A stretch of DNA of 61,900 bases from Collinsella aerofaciens (GTDB taxonomy: Bacteria > Actinomycetota > Coriobacteriia > Coriobacteriales > Coriobacteriaceae). The stretch is from contig NZ_JADNHZ010000016.1 of NCBI RefSeq assembly GCF_015554145.1, positions 1 through 61,900 on the forward strand, read 5' to 3'. Position 1 is the stretch's first letter. Each line of letters starts with the position of its first letter. The notes under the pieces were generated by a model. The model was given only the letters and a program-made list of their open reading frames with translations. It had not been told where the DNA came from and searched no databases. Of this stretch, positions 8,420 through 17,927 are shown piece after piece. A program made the translations under genes and the position numbers.

Positions 8420-9895
8420 CTATTTCTTATTGCGCATCTGCGCTTCCATTTGGCGCAGCAGCTCCATATCGGACTTGGGACCGCCCGTACCCAGGCCGCC
8501 CATACCGCCCAGACCCATAGCGTCCAGCCCAGGGATATTGGGCATGCGCATCTTTTTGCCCTTCTTGCCCTTTTTGCCCTTCTTGCCGCCGGCCTGTGCC
8601 TGATTGGCCATCGTGCGCATGCGGCCCATCATCTTGTTCATCTCGCCCCACTGCTTCATAAGGCTATTGACCTCGGTGGGGGTCACACCGGCGCCCTTGG
8701 CGATACGCGCGCGGCGCTGGCCGTTGATGATGGAGGGACGCAGGCGCTCCTCCTTGGTCATCGACATGATGATGGCCTCGTTCTTATCGAAGATGCCCTC
8801 GTCCAGGTTGCCGCCCATCTGGTTGAGCGCGCGCTGACCGCCGGGAAGCATACCCAGAATGCCCTTCATGCCGCCCATCTTCTTGACGGCCTTCATCTGG
8901 TCGAGCATGTCGTTCATGGTAAAGCCCTCGCGCAGCATACGCTCGGCAGCCTCGAGCTGCTCGGCGTCGGCCGCCTCCTGGGCCTTCTCGATGATGCCGA
9001 CAACATCGCCCATGCCCAAGATGCGCTTGGCCATGCGGTCGGGGTAGAACGGCTCCAGCGAATCGGGCTTCTCGCCCATGCTCACGAACTTAATGGGCTT
9101 ACCGGTCACCTGGCGCACAGAAAGCGCGCCGCCACCACGGGCATCGCCGTCGAGCTTGGAGATAATCACGCCGTCAAAGTCGGTGCGCTCGGCAAAGGTC
9201 GAGACGACGTTGACGATATCCTGGCCGGTCATGGCATCGACGACCATCAGCACCTGATCGGGCTTGACGGCCTTCTTGATGTCCACGGCTTCCTGCATCA
9301 TCTGCTCGTCGATCTGCAAACGACCGGCGGTATCGACGATGACCACGTCACGCAGGTGGTCGACGGCCTCCTGAATGGCGCCCTTGGCGATATCGACCGG
9401 GTGCTCGCCGTCACCGCGGAAGACCGGCACGCCGATCTCTCCGCCGAGCGTGGCCAGCTGGTCGGCAGCGGCGGGACGGTAGACATCGCACGCGGCGAGC
9501 AGCGGCGAGCGGCCCTGCTTCTTGAGCAGGTAGGCCAGCTTTACGGCAGCCGTAGTCTTACCGGAGCCCTGCAGGCCGACGAGCATGATGACATTGGGAA
9601 TGCGGTTGCTAAAGACGAGCTTGCTCTCGGTGGAACCGAGCATCTCGGTGAGCTCGTCGAGCACAATCTTGACGACGTTTTGCGCCGGCGACAGCGACTC
9701 CATGACCTCGGCGGTCATGCAGCGCTCCTTGGTCTTGGCGACGAACTCCTTGACGACCTTGAAGTTGACGTCGGCCTCGAGCAGCGCCATGCGAATGTCG
9801 CGCATGGCCGAGGTAATATCGGCCTCGGTCAATTTACCCTTGCCGCGCAGGCGGTCAAATGTGTCGTTGAGGCGATCGCTCAGAGAATCAAACAC
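8420..9895 (-). CDS. ffh: Signal recognition particle protein Ffh (SRP54)
   Basis: A 491-aa GTPase that binds 4.5S RNA and hydrophobic signal sequences of nascent chains and delivers them to FtsY. N domain 1-~90; G domain with GLQGSGKTTAAVKLA (G1), DVYRPAAADQL, DTAGRLQ (G3) and SKLDGDARGG; a methionine-rich M domain from about 300 (GMGDVVGIIEK, then MKKMGGMKGILGMLPG-like helices). The C-terminus has lysine-rich KGKKGKKGKK and a Gly/Met tail. The start codon is GTG at 9895 with AAGGAG 6 nt upstream. It lies 10 nt behind ftsY, so the two SRP GTPases are co-expressed. Confidence 0.96.
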   Translation of the reverse strand: MFDSLSDRLNDTFDRLRGKGKLTEADITSAMRDIRMALLEADVNFKVVKEFVAKTKERCMTAEVMESLSPAQNVVKIVLDELTEMLGSTESKLVFSNRIPNVIMLVGLQGSGKTTAAVKLAYLLKKQGRSPLLAACDVYRPAAADQLATLGGEIGVPVFRGDGEHPVDIAKGAIQEAVDHLRDVVIVDTAGRLQIDEQMMQEAVDIKKAVKPDQVLMVVDAMTGQDIVNVVSTFAERTDFDGVIISKLDGDARGGGALSVRQVTGKPIKFVSMGEKPDSLEPFYPDRMAKRILGMGDVVGIIEKAQEAADAEQLEAAERMLREGFTMNDMLDQMKAVKKMGGMKGILGMLPGGQRALNQMGGNLDEGIFDKNEAIIMSMTKEERLRPSIINGQRRARIAKGAGVTPTEVNSLMKQWGEMNKMMGRMRTMANQAQAGGKKGKKGKKGKKMRMPNIPGLDAMGLGGMGGLGTGGPKSDMELLRQMEAQMRNKK

Positions 9896-9905
9896 TAGTC
9901 ACTCC

Positions 9906-10823
9906 TTAATTGGACTCGCCCACCAGGGCGCGGCAGAAATCTTTGGCATTGAACTCCTGCAGGTCATCGACCTGCTCGCCCACGCCAATGCGCAGGATTG
10001 GGAGCTTGAGCTTCTCGGCCACGGCCATGGCGATGCCACCCTTAGCCGTGCCGTCCAGCTTTGTCATGATAATACCGTCCAGACCCAACGCCTCGTTAAA
10101 CTCGAGCGCCTGGTTCAGGCCGTTTTGGCCCGTCGCGGCATCGATTACGAGGACGACCGAGACGGGCATGGGGCCGGCGGCCATATTGGCGGCGCGCTTA
10201 CGCGTCACGTTGACCACCTTGGCAAGCTCGCGCATGAGCTCGGGGCTCGTGTGCAGACGGCCGGCGGTGTCGATAAGCACCAGGTCGCTGCCGCGCTTGT
10301 CGGCCTCGTCGAGCACGTCGTAGCAAACGCTCGCCGGGTCGGAGCCGCGGTCGCGCTTGATGACGGGGACGCCGGCGCGCTGGCCCCACACATCGAGCTG
10401 CTCGATGGCGGCGGCGCGGAAGGTATCGGCCGAGCCAATCACGACATTCTTGCCGCGGGCAGCCATGGCGCTCGCGATCTTGCCGACCGTGGTGGTCTTG
10501 CCGGCACCGTTAATGCCCACAAACAGCACGCAGCTCGGCGTGTCGGCGAACGGATCTCGCTCGGCGGGCACAAAATGTTGCTCGAGCTGCTCGGCCAGGG
10601 CGCGACGGAGTTGCGGGGCGGTCTTGAGGTTCTTCTTGGCCGCGGCATCGCGCAGGTCATCGGACACCTTAATCGCGACCTCGGCACCCATGTCACCCAT
10701 GACGAGAGTGTCCTCAAGATCCTCCCAAAAATCCTCGTCGACCTCGCCGCCAAAATAAAAGACCTCGTTGAGGGCCTCGCGGCTGCGCTCAAGTCCGCGC
10801 GAGAGAGCATCGAAGAATCCCAT
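9906..10823 (-). CDS. ftsY: SRP receptor GTPase FtsY
   Basis: A 305-aa SRP receptor GTPase. The N domain starts directly at MGFFDALSRGLERSREAL, so the acidic A domain of longer FtsY proteins is missing, as in many Gram-positives. G motifs: GINGAGKTTTVGKIA, DTFRAAAIEQL, DTAGRLHTS, TKLDGTAKGG. It docks SRP-ribosome complexes on the membrane. Its ATG overlaps the smc stop by 1 nt (TAATG), indicating translational coupling in an smc-ftsY-ffh operon. Confidence 0.96.
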   Translation of the reverse strand: MGFFDALSRGLERSREALNEVFYFGGEVDEDFWEDLEDTLVMGDMGAEVAIKVSDDLRDAAAKKNLKTAPQLRRALAEQLEQHFVPAERDPFADTPSCVLFVGINGAGKTTTVGKIASAMAARGKNVVIGSADTFRAAAIEQLDVWGQRAGVPVIKRDRGSDPASVCYDVLDEADKRGSDLVLIDTAGRLHTSPELMRELAKVVNVTRKRAANMAAGPMPVSVVLVIDAATGQNGLNQALEFNEALGLDGIIMTKLDGTAKGGIAMAVAEKLKLPILRIGVGEQVDDLQEFNAKDFCRALVGESN

Positions 10824-13800
10824 TATGCATTCACGACCTTTCCGGTTTCGCGATCGAGTTTTTGCGAGACGACGCGGCTGACGCCGTCGGCTTGCATCGA
10901 GACGCCGTAGAGGACGTCAGCGTCCTCCATAGTACGGCGCTGATGCGAGATAACCAAGAGCTGCGTATCGGAACGCAAAACATCGAGCGCGCCGATGAGC
11001 TTGGACAGGTTGGCGTCATCGAGCGCCGCCTCGACCTCGTCCAGCACATAGAACGGCACCGTACGCGTGCGATACACGGCAAAGAGCAAGGCGAGCGCCG
11101 TCAGGCTCTTCTCGCCGCCCGACATGAGCATCATCTTGGTGATGCGCTTGCCGCGCGGCTGCGCCACGACCTCGATGCCCGTCTCGGCAGGATGCTCGGG
11201 GTCGGTCATCTCCAGATGCGCCTGGCCACCCGGGAACAGCATGGCGAAGATCTCGCGGAAGTTCGCATCGACCTTCTCAAAGGTCACCAGGAAGGCTTTA
11301 CGCATCTTACGGTCAATGGCCACGGTAATCTTGGTGAGCGCCTTGCGCGCGCTCTCCAGATCGGCCAGCTGCTCCTCGATATAATCGGCGCGGCGCTTGA
11401 GCTGCTCGTACTCCTCCATCGCAACCTGGTTCACAGGGCCCAGGTTGTTGATCTGACGCACGAGCTGGTTGAGCTCGCGCTCGGCGGCGTCGCGGTCGGT
11501 GGGCGCAGGAAGCATGAGAGCTTCCTCGAGCACCGTGGTGCCATCGGCGGTAATGGCCTTGATGGCCGCCTCTACCTGCACCTCGAGTTTGCCGCGTGCG
11601 ACCTTGAACTCGTTTTGCGTCGCCGTGGCGGCATCGACCCGCTCCTTGGCGCGGGAGACCTCGGCCTTGGCGTCCTCGATGGTCTTCTTGAGCGAGGCCG
11701 AGTCCGCCTCCTCGAGCGAAGCCTGGTCACGCAGGCGCGCGGCCCAATCCGACGCGCGCTCCAGCAGGGCCGAATAGCGCTCGTGCATGGGGTCGACGCG
11801 CAGGCGCAGCAACTCGAGCGAGCGCGAGGCCTGGCGTGTTCCGCGGATACGGCGGTCGATGCCCTCCAGACGATGCTCAAGATCGGGCACGCGGCCCTTC
11901 AGCGAACGCAGGCGCTCGCTCGTCTGAGCCAGGCGGACCTTGGCATCGGCGAGCTTACCGGCTGCCTCAGAATCGTCACGGCGCACGCGATCGAGCTCAT
12001 CGTTGGCTTCGGCAATCTGAAGACCAAGGTCGCTTGCCTGCGCACGGGCCTCGTCGCGCGAACGGGTGAGCTCGTCAACGCGCGGACGCGCAGCGCGGAC
12101 GGCCTCGGCGGCCTGCTCGCGGCGCTTCGAGATGCGCACGCGCTCGACCTCGGCATTGTTGGCGCTTTGCTCCAAGCGGCCGATCTCGGAAAGCAGCGAG
12201 CGGCGCTCGCCCTCAAGACGGGCGATCTCGCCGGCGGCATCGCCCTCGGCGGCACGCGCCTCCTCGACGGCCGCATTGGCCTCGACGACCTGGTCTGACA
12301 CATGCTCAAACACGGCAGCCAGATCGGGCTCCAGGCCCTCTAACTCGCGAATGCGACGCTTGCGCTCCAAGGCACCCGAAGCCTCGCCGGCATCGAGCCC
12401 CACGCGCACCAGGCCGCCACAGCTCACGCGGGCGCCATCGGGAGTCACGTAGGTCACACCGTCAACGACTGGTGCCGCCAGCGCGGCGGCCAAGTCATCG
12501 ACCACGTAATAGCCGCCGAGCAGGGCCTCGACAACCGGGCCATAACCGGAGCGCACGGACAGACGATCGACCAGACGCGAACCGGCAGCACCCTTAGCAG
12601 CAGCACCGCCGCTCACGCCGCGCGCCATCAGCAGCGCCTCGCCCGAGGCCTTCTTTTGGTCCAGAGCCGCACGACCGGCGCGCTCAAGCGTAGCGGCATC
12701 ATCAAACAAAAGAGCATCGATATCGCCAGAAAGCAGCTGCTCGACCAGGCCCTCGAGCTCACGAGGAGCCTCGAGCACGTCGCCCAGACGACCCGAGACA
12801 TCATCGCCCAGCGCACCCATCAGACGGCTCACCAGCGGCGAGCTGTCTGCCATGCGGGCATCGAGCTTCTTTTGGCTCGCGAGCTCAGAGCGAACCTCGG
12901 ACAGTTTGTTGCGCGCCTCGCTCTCGCGATTACGCAAGTCCTTCAACGCCGCACGAGCGACCTCGGTGGCCTCACGCGCATCGACCTGGGCTTGACGGGC
13001 CTGATCGAGCGCGCCTTCGAGCTCCTCAGCGCGGTCGCGACGGCTCTCGAGCGAGGCCGTGACCTCCTCGAGCTGCTCGTCGATCTGCTCCAGGCGCGAG
13101 GCGTACATGTTGTCCTCGACCTCGGCGTTGCTCAGCGAGTCCTTCACCTTGGCAAGCTCGAGCGCGGCGTTGTCGGCCACACGCTGCACATCGCGCTGCT
13201 CGCGCGTGAGCTGCGAAATCTGATTGTCAAGCGCAACGCGACGCTCGTGGAGCTGGGCGGCAGCAGGACCGGCGGCGTCAACGTCGGACTGGGCCTGCAT
13301 GTGCGCACCGGTCACCTCCTCAAGCTGGGCACGTGCATCCTCGAGCTCCTCGACAACGCGACGACGCTGATGCTCGGAGCTCGAGATCTGGCCGCGCATG
13401 TCGGACAGGCGCGACACCATGTTGTGGCCCTTTTCCTCGAGCAGGCGCATATCGGAATTGATGCGGCCGACCACGTCTTGCATATGGCGGCGCTGCTCGC
13501 CCAGATCGCCCACAAACAGGCCCTTTTCCTCGAGCATAACCTGGAGCTTCTCGAGCTCGCGCTCTTTCTCACCCAGGCGGTACTGCGCGAGCTCCAGCTC
13601 GGCGGCGCCCTCCTTAGAGCGGCTCTCCAAGTCGTTCCACTGCGACTGCAGCGAACGAAGCTCGTCGACGGCCAGCATCTGCGTAAGCTCGTTCGCGCGC
13701 GAGGACAGCTCTTTGTACTTGCGCGCGCGATCGACCTGACGCTCCAGCGGCCGCAGCTGGCGGGCGATCTCCTTATTGATGTCGCGGGCACGGGTCAGGT

Positions 13801-14359
13801 GCTCGTCCATCGACTTGATCTTTTTGAGCGCACGCTCCTTACGGCGCTTGTGCTTGGAGATGCCGGCAGCCTCCTCAATAAGAGCGCGGCGCTCCTCGGG
13901 GCGGCTCTGCAAAATGGCATCGAGCTTGCCCTGGCTGATGATGGAATGCGTATCCTTGCCCAGGCCCGAATCGTGCAGGATGTCCTGAATGTCCATCAGG
14001 CGGCACGGGCTCGAGTTGATGAGGTACTCACTCTCGCCCGAGCGATACATGCGGCGGGTGATAGCCACCTCTTCAAAGTCGACGGGAAGCATATGGTCCG
14101 AGTTGTCGAGCACCAGCGTAACCTCGGCCACACCCACCGGCTTGCGCGCCGACGAGCCCGAGAAGATGACATCCTCCATGGCCTGGCCGCGCAGCTGCTT
14201 GGCGCTCTGCTCGCCCAGGACCCACAGAATCGAGTCGGAGATGTTCGATTTTCCCGAGCCGTTGGGACCGACGATGACGGTCAGGCCAGGCTCAAATGAC
14301 ATATGGGCGCGGTCGGCAAACGACTTGAACCCTTTGAGCGTGAGGGACTTGAGATACAC
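10823..14359 (-). CDS. smc: Chromosome segregation ATPase SMC
   Basis: A 1178-aa condensin subunit that forms antiparallel coiled-coil dimers and organizes and segregates the chromosome with ScpA/ScpB. N-terminal head: FKSFADRAHMSFEPGLTVIV then Walker A GPNGSGKSN at 31-39. Long heptad-rich stretches about 170-500 and 670-1010 flank a hinge about 510-650 with glycine-rich segments. C-terminal head: signature LMSGGEKSLTALALLFAVYR and Walker B FYVLDEVEAALDDANL. Length is normal for bacterial SMC. It lies 10 nt after rnc and overlaps ftsY by 1 nt, the conserved rnc-smc-ftsY order. Confidence 0.97.
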   Translation of the reverse strand: MYLKSLTLKGFKSFADRAHMSFEPGLTVIVGPNGSGKSNISDSILWVLGEQSAKQLRGQAMEDVIFSGSSARKPVGVAEVTLVLDNSDHMLPVDFEEVAITRRMYRSGESEYLINSSPCRLMDIQDILHDSGLGKDTHSIISQGKLDAILQSRPEERRALIEEAAGISKHKRRKERALKKIKSMDEHLTRARDINKEIARQLRPLERQVDRARKYKELSSRANELTQMLAVDELRSLQSQWNDLESRSKEGAAELELAQYRLGEKERELEKLQVMLEEKGLFVGDLGEQRRHMQDVVGRINSDMRLLEEKGHNMVSRLSDMRGQISSSEHQRRRVVEELEDARAQLEEVTGAHMQAQSDVDAAGPAAAQLHERRVALDNQISQLTREQRDVQRVADNAALELAKVKDSLSNAEVEDNMYASRLEQIDEQLEEVTASLESRRDRAEELEGALDQARQAQVDAREATEVARAALKDLRNRESEARNKLSEVRSELASQKKLDARMADSSPLVSRLMGALGDDVSGRLGDVLEAPRELEGLVEQLLSGDIDALLFDDAATLERAGRAALDQKKASGEALLMARGVSGGAAAKGAAGSRLVDRLSVRSGYGPVVEALLGGYYVVDDLAAALAAPVVDGVTYVTPDGARVSCGGLVRVGLDAGEASGALERKRRIRELEGLEPDLAAVFEHVSDQVVEANAAVEEARAAEGDAAGEIARLEGERRSLLSEIGRLEQSANNAEVERVRISKRREQAAEAVRAARPRVDELTRSRDEARAQASDLGLQIAEANDELDRVRRDDSEAAGKLADAKVRLAQTSERLRSLKGRVPDLEHRLEGIDRRIRGTRQASRSLELLRLRVDPMHERYSALLERASDWAARLRDQASLEEADSASLKKTIEDAKAEVSRAKERVDAATATQNEFKVARGKLEVQVEAAIKAITADGTTVLEEALMLPAPTDRDAAERELNQLVRQINNLGPVNQVAMEEYEQLKRRADYIEEQLADLESARKALTKITVAIDRKMRKAFLVTFEKVDANFREIFAMLFPGGQAHLEMTDPEHPAETGIEVVAQPRGKRITKMMLMSGGEKSLTALALLFAVYRTRTVPFYVLDEVEAALDDANLSKLIGALDVLRSDTQLLVISHQRRTMEDADVLYGVSMQADGVSRVVSQKLDRETGKVVNA

Positions 14360-14369
14360 GGTTCCTCGC

Positions 14370-15095
14370 TTAAACAGGCTTCTTGTTGAGAATCACGCCG
14401 TTGGTGGTGTAGCCCATGCGGTCGAGCGCCTCGAGCGCAGCGGCTCCCTCGGCCTCCTTCTTGGAGGAACCAGTGCCGCGGCCTTGACGAATACCGTCGA
14501 TGAGCACCACAGCGGTAAAGGTGGGCGCATGCGCGGGGCCCTCGGAGCCGACCAGCTTATACGCGGGAGGCTCGTGGCCGTCTGCCTGCACGCACTCCTG
14601 CAAGAACGACTTGGGGTTCGCGGGGTGCTCGGCACGCTCGGAGGCCAGGTGCGGCTTGAGCGTACGGTGGATGAACTCCGCCGCCGCATCCCAACCGGCA
14701 TCCAGATACAACGCACCCACGAGCGACTCGTAGACGTTCTCGAGCGCCGAATGCAGGCCGCGGGCGCCGGTACCGGTCTCGGAGGCACCAAAGATGATGA
14801 TGTCGTCGATACCCAGTTCGTGCGACACCTCGGACAGCGTAGCGCCCGAGACAAGGGACACCTTCAGGCGCGTGAGCTTACCCTCGTCAAACTCGGGATA
14901 GGACTCAAAGAGCGAACGGGCCACCACGGCGCCCAAAATGGAATCGCCCAAAAACTCAAGGCGCTCATAGCTGGCAGAGACCGGCTGACCCTCGACGGCC
15001 GAGGGATGCGTGAGCGCCGCGCGCAGCAGCACCTTATTATTGAACTCATGGCCCAGAATCTCCTGGGCGCGCGTGAGTCGTTCAGACAAAGCCAA
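14370..15095 (-). CDS. rnc: Ribonuclease III
   Basis: A 241-aa double-strand-specific endoribonuclease that processes rRNA precursors and structured mRNAs. The catalytic signature ERLEFLGDSILG is near residues 44-55; the second acidic cluster is ENVYESLVGALYLDAG. A double-stranded RNA-binding domain occupies about 160-235 (NPKSFLQECVQA through SSKKEAEGAAALEAL). The start is an unusual TTG at 15095, strongly supported by AAGGAGG 8 nt upstream, which overlaps the end of acpP. It sits between acpP (3 nt away) and smc. Confidence 0.95.
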   Translation of the reverse strand: MALSERLTRAQEILGHEFNNKVLLRAALTHPSAVEGQPVSASYERLEFLGDSILGAVVARSLFESYPEFDEGKLTRLKVSLVSGATLSEVSHELGIDDIIIFGASETGTGARGLHSALENVYESLVGALYLDAGWDAAAEFIHRTLKPHLASERAEHPANPKSFLQECVQADGHEPPAYKLVGSEGPAHAPTFTAVVLIDGIRQGRGTGSSKKEAEGAAALEALDRMGYTTNGVILNKKPV

Positions 15096-15098
15096 GAC

Positions 15099-15341
15099 TT
15101 AGGCCTCCTTGGCGTTTTCAATAGCGTCGACAGCGTCGGCGACAGAGTTGAGCGACAGCAGGGTCTCGTCATCGATCTCGAGGTCGAACTCGTCCTCGAT
15201 GGCCGTCACCAGCTGCAGACGCTCGAGCGAATCGGCATCGAGATCGTCAAAAGTGGTCTCGTCGCTAATGTCGGCGACATCGACACCCAGCACGTCAGCG
15301 GCGACTTCGGCGATCTTATCGAAGATTTCGGAGCGATCCAT
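15099..15341 (-). CDS. acpP: Acyl carrier protein
   Basis: An 80-aa acidic four-helix protein carrying growing acyl chains in fatty acid and phospholipid synthesis. The 4'-phosphopantetheine attachment serine is Ser38 in DADSLERLQL, matching the DSL motif. Preceded by AGAGGAAG. It lies downstream of plsX and upstream of rnc, the usual plsX-acpP-rnc-smc linkage seen in many bacteria. Confidence 0.95.
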   Translation of the reverse strand: MDRSEIFDKIAEVAADVLGVDVADISDETTFDDLDADSLERLQLVTAIEDEFDLEIDDETLLSLNSVADAVDAIENAKEA

Positions 15342-15383
15342 AGCGCTTCCTCTCGTATGTCATGGAACACAACACAACACGGC

Positions 15384-15415
15384 AATCGGAGCCGCGTTGC
15401 AATACGGCTCCGATT
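15384..15415. terminator. Perfect hairpin between plsX and acpP
   Basis: An 11-bp perfect stem (aatcggagccg and its complement) with a 10-nt loop. No good T-run follows on the minus strand, so it may be only a weak terminator or an RNA-processing or stability hairpin between plsX and acpP. Confidence 0.45.
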
Positions 15416-15455
15416 CTACCCCACGCGGTACAGGTTGAGCCACGTAACGCGGCCT

Positions 15456-16475
15456 TTATAAAACGATACCGTCCATAGAATTGGCAACGTCCTGGACAAG
15501 CCCGGCGCGCACGGCCTGGGCCGCGGCAAGCGTACCGTTCTTGACGGCCTCGACCGACGTGGCACCGTGGCCGATCAACACGACGCCGCGCAGGCCCAGC
15601 AGAATCGCGCCGCCCTTGGCGTCGCCCGAAAGCTTGGCCTTAATCTGGCGCATCTGCTTTTTGATGAGCAGCGCGGCGATCTTGGTGCCGAGCGAAGACA
15701 TAAAGGCACCCTTGAGCTCCTGCAGCAAAAACTTGGCAGCGCCCTCGGTGGCCTTGAGCGCAATATTGCCCGACATACCGTCGGCGACCACGACGTCAAA
15801 ATTGCCCGACGTAAGATCGGTGCCCTCGCAGTTGCCCACAAAGCCGGGAACCGCGGCCTTCATGGCCGGGAAGCACGCCTTGGTAAAGTTGGAGCCCTTC
15901 TCGTCCTCGGTGCCGTTGGCAAGCAGGCCCACACGCGGATGCTCAATGTCCAAAACCACGCGGGCATAGGCAGCACCCATCTGGGCGAAACGCACCATGT
16001 CGTCCACCGTGACATCGGGATTGGCGCCCATATCGCACAGCACCGTCAGGCCGCCGGCGCGATTAGGCAGTGCGTTAGTCAGGCACGGACGGACCGGCTG
16101 CTTCTTGCCCTCCGCCAAATACCTAAACGGCGTGACGTAGGCCGTGGCGGCAGCGGTCATGGCACCGGTCGAGCCGGCCGAGAAAAACGCGTCCGCATTG
16201 CCCTTCTTAATGGCACGGCATGCAAGCACGATCGAGGACTTGCGCTTAGTCATCACGGCGCGGATGGGATCGTCCTCCATGCTGATGACGTCGGGGGCCT
16301 CCAAGGCCTCCACGCGGGCATGCGCCGCTGCAAAGGGGTTGACGATTTCAGCGGGACCGACGGCCAAGACCTCAATCTCGGGATCTGCCGCAAGCGCAGC
16401 CTCGATACCGTCGAGGACAACCTGGGGCCTCTCGTCTCCGCCCACAACGTCTACACAAACGCGAACGTTACTCAT
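15456..16475 (-). CDS. plsX: Phosphate acyltransferase PlsX
   Basis: A 339-aa peripheral membrane enzyme converting acyl-ACP and phosphate to acyl-phosphate, the first step of PlsX/PlsY phospholipid synthesis. Family motifs: VDVVGGDERP at the N-terminus (usually VDAMGGD), AGSTGAMTAAA, NRAGGLTVLCDMGAN, GLLANGTEDEKGS and VVADGMSGNIALKATEG. TAAGGAG lies upstream of the ATG. A terminator-like hairpin separates it from the preceding rpmF. Confidence 0.94.
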   Translation of the reverse strand: MSNVRVCVDVVGGDERPQVVLDGIEAALAADPEIEVLAVGPAEIVNPFAAAHARVEALEAPDVISMEDDPIRAVMTKRKSSIVLACRAIKKGNADAFFSAGSTGAMTAAATAYVTPFRYLAEGKKQPVRPCLTNALPNRAGGLTVLCDMGANPDVTVDDMVRFAQMGAAYARVVLDIEHPRVGLLANGTEDEKGSNFTKACFPAMKAAVPGFVGNCEGTDLTSGNFDVVVADGMSGNIALKATEGAAKFLLQELKGAFMSSLGTKIAALLIKKQMRQIKAKLSGDAKGGAILLGLRGVVLIGHGATSVEAVKNGTLAAAQAVRAGLVQDVANSMDGIVL

Positions 16476-16493
16476 TTCATATGCTCCTTATAC

Positions 16494-16523
16494 AAAAATG
16501 GCCGACTCATTGAGCCGGCCATT
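16494..16523 (-). terminator. Intrinsic terminator between rpmF and plsX
   Basis: On the minus strand an 8-bp stem (aatggccg / cggccatt) with an 11-nt loop is followed by TTTTTG. It ends just before the plsX ribosome site, so it probably reduces read-through from rpmF into plsX. Confidence 0.65.
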
Positions 16524-16563
16524 GTGGTTCCAGTTGGAACGGCATCGTATCCAGAGTATACAG

Positions 16564-16743
16564 TTACTCGGTAACGATAACCTCGCGGTCCTTGTAGAAA
16601 CCGCAGCTGGGGCACACGTGGTGCGGGAGCTTAACAGCGCCGCAACGGGGGCACGTGGACTGAGCCGCAGCCGAGATCTTCATGTTGGCGGAACGACGGG
16701 TATGGGTGCGGATACGACCCTGCTTTTGTTTAGGTACGGGCAT
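16564..16743 (-). CDS. rpmF: 50S ribosomal protein L32
   Basis: A 59-aa basic protein starting MPVPKQKQGRIRTHTRR. A four-cysteine zinc ribbon CPRCG (Cys31, Cys34) and CPSCG (Cys44, Cys47) identifies the zinc-binding form of L32. The ribosome site AAGGAAGG lies directly upstream. The gene sits between the DUF177 gene and plsX, the standard yceD-rpmF-plsX arrangement. Confidence 0.95.
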   Translation of the reverse strand: MPVPKQKQGRIRTHTRRSANMKISAAAQSTCPRCGAVKLPHHVCPSCGFYKDREVIVTE

Positions 16744-16807
16744 AGTGACCTTCCTTATGAACTATCCAGTGTGGCGATTACGCGCAAGTAGCGATACTAC
16801 CACAGTT

Positions 16808-17362
16808 TTACTCGTCAAGCTTGAGATTCTTCAATGCTGCAAATGGATTTTCCGTGGCAGCGGCCCATTCGGCCTCCGCCTTGGCGGCGCACTCACATTG
16901 CTCGACGTTGAGATTGTTGCCGCAGGTGGGGCAAAGGCCGCGGCAATCGGGCTTGCACAGGACAACGAACGGCGTGTCCATGACGACCGCGTCGTTGATG
17001 GGCTCACCCAGATCGACGATGCGATCCTCGCCCAGCAACTCGTAGCCGTCTTCGTAGGCCTCGGGGTCCTCGGGCTCCTCAAAGAGGTAGAACTCCTCGA
17101 TCTCGCCTGCGATATCAAACGAGGCGGGCTCCAGGCAGCGATCGCACTCGCCGGTGGCGTGAGCGCGGACCATGCCCGAAAGCAGAACACCGGTACCGGC
17201 GTTGGTAAAGACCACGTCGTAGGCAATGCCGTCCTGCAGCTGGTACTCCTTCTCGCCCACCGTGTAGGTGGCGACATCGACCTTGCCGGTCAGCGGGTAT
17301 GAGTCTCCGGGAAACTCGAGCTGCTCGGAAAGATCGACGGTTACGCTCGGGAACTCGGCCAT
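16808..17362 (-). CDS. DUF177 (YceD-like) protein
   Basis: A 184-aa protein of the YceD/DUF177 family, nearly always encoded just upstream of rpmF and linked to 23S rRNA accumulation in other bacteria. Visible motifs are GECDRCLEP and the zinc-finger-like CRGLCPTCGNNLN, plus a further CEC near the C-terminus. The start at 17362 gives a 1-nt overlap (TAATG) with the upstream coiled-coil gene; a longer frame exists but lacks a ribosome site. Confidence 0.85.
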   Translation of the reverse strand: MAEFPSVTVDLSEQLEFPGDSYPLTGKVDVATYTVGEKEYQLQDGIAYDVVFTNAGTGVLLSGMVRAHATGECDRCLEPASFDIAGEIEEFYLFEEPEDPEAYEDGYELLGEDRIVDLGEPINDAVVMDTPFVVLCKPDCRGLCPTCGNNLNVEQCECAAKAEAEWAAATENPFAALKNLKLDE

Positions 17363-17859
17363 TACCACTGACCGTTCTGCTGAGCGGCGCCCTCGTTGAG
17401 CTGCTGACGGCAACGGGTGACGGTGCCGGTCAGGCTCTTAAGGTTCTCCTCGAGGTGCGTAAAGACCTGCTCGGCGTAATCCTCGGCGGCATAGCGCGTC
17501 TCGCGCTCGTACTGCTGGGCACGGTCGCGGATGTCGTCGGCCTGCTGCTGTGCCAAGCGGACAATTTCCTGCTCACCGGCAATGGTGAGCGCCTGCTGCT
17601 GAGCATCGGCAATGATGGAATCGGCCTGAGCGGCGGCGGAGGCCATAAGCTCCTCGCGCTCTTTGAGGATACGGCGGGACTTCTGCCACTCCTCGGGATA
17701 GCTCATGCGGATCTCATCGAGGATGTTAAAGAAGACGTCGGCGTCGATAACCTTCATCTGGGCGTTCTTGCCGAACGGCGTCTTAGCCTCTTCGATGAGC
17801 CCCTCGAGCTCGTCGACAAGACTCACGATCCTGTCGCCAGGAAAATTCTCGCCCGGCAT
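17362..17859 (-). CDS. Coiled-coil protein of unknown function upstream of yceD
   Basis: A 165-aa hydrophilic protein. About residues 62-155 form a continuous Glu/Ala/Gln-rich heptad pattern (SRRILKEREELMASAAAQAD and onward), resembling DivIVA-like or ATP-synthase-b-like helices. No enzymatic motif is seen. The start at 17859 follows AAAGGAG; the longer frame from 17883 is less likely. It is translationally coupled to the DUF177 gene. The conserved position between coaD and yceD suggests a housekeeping role, which remains unknown. Confidence 0.75.
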   Translation of the reverse strand: MPGENFPGDRIVSLVDELEGLIEEAKTPFGKNAQMKVIDADVFFNILDEIRMSYPEEWQKSRRILKEREELMASAAAQADSIIADAQQQALTIAGEQEIVRLAQQQADDIRDRAQQYERETRYAAEDYAEQVFTHLEENLKSLTGTVTRCRQQLNEGAAQQNGQW

Positions 17860-17927
17860 CCGGTCTCCTTTCATAGGTAACATATCATCGTGTTAGTTTA
17901 CCACATGCCACCAGGCAATAAAAAACG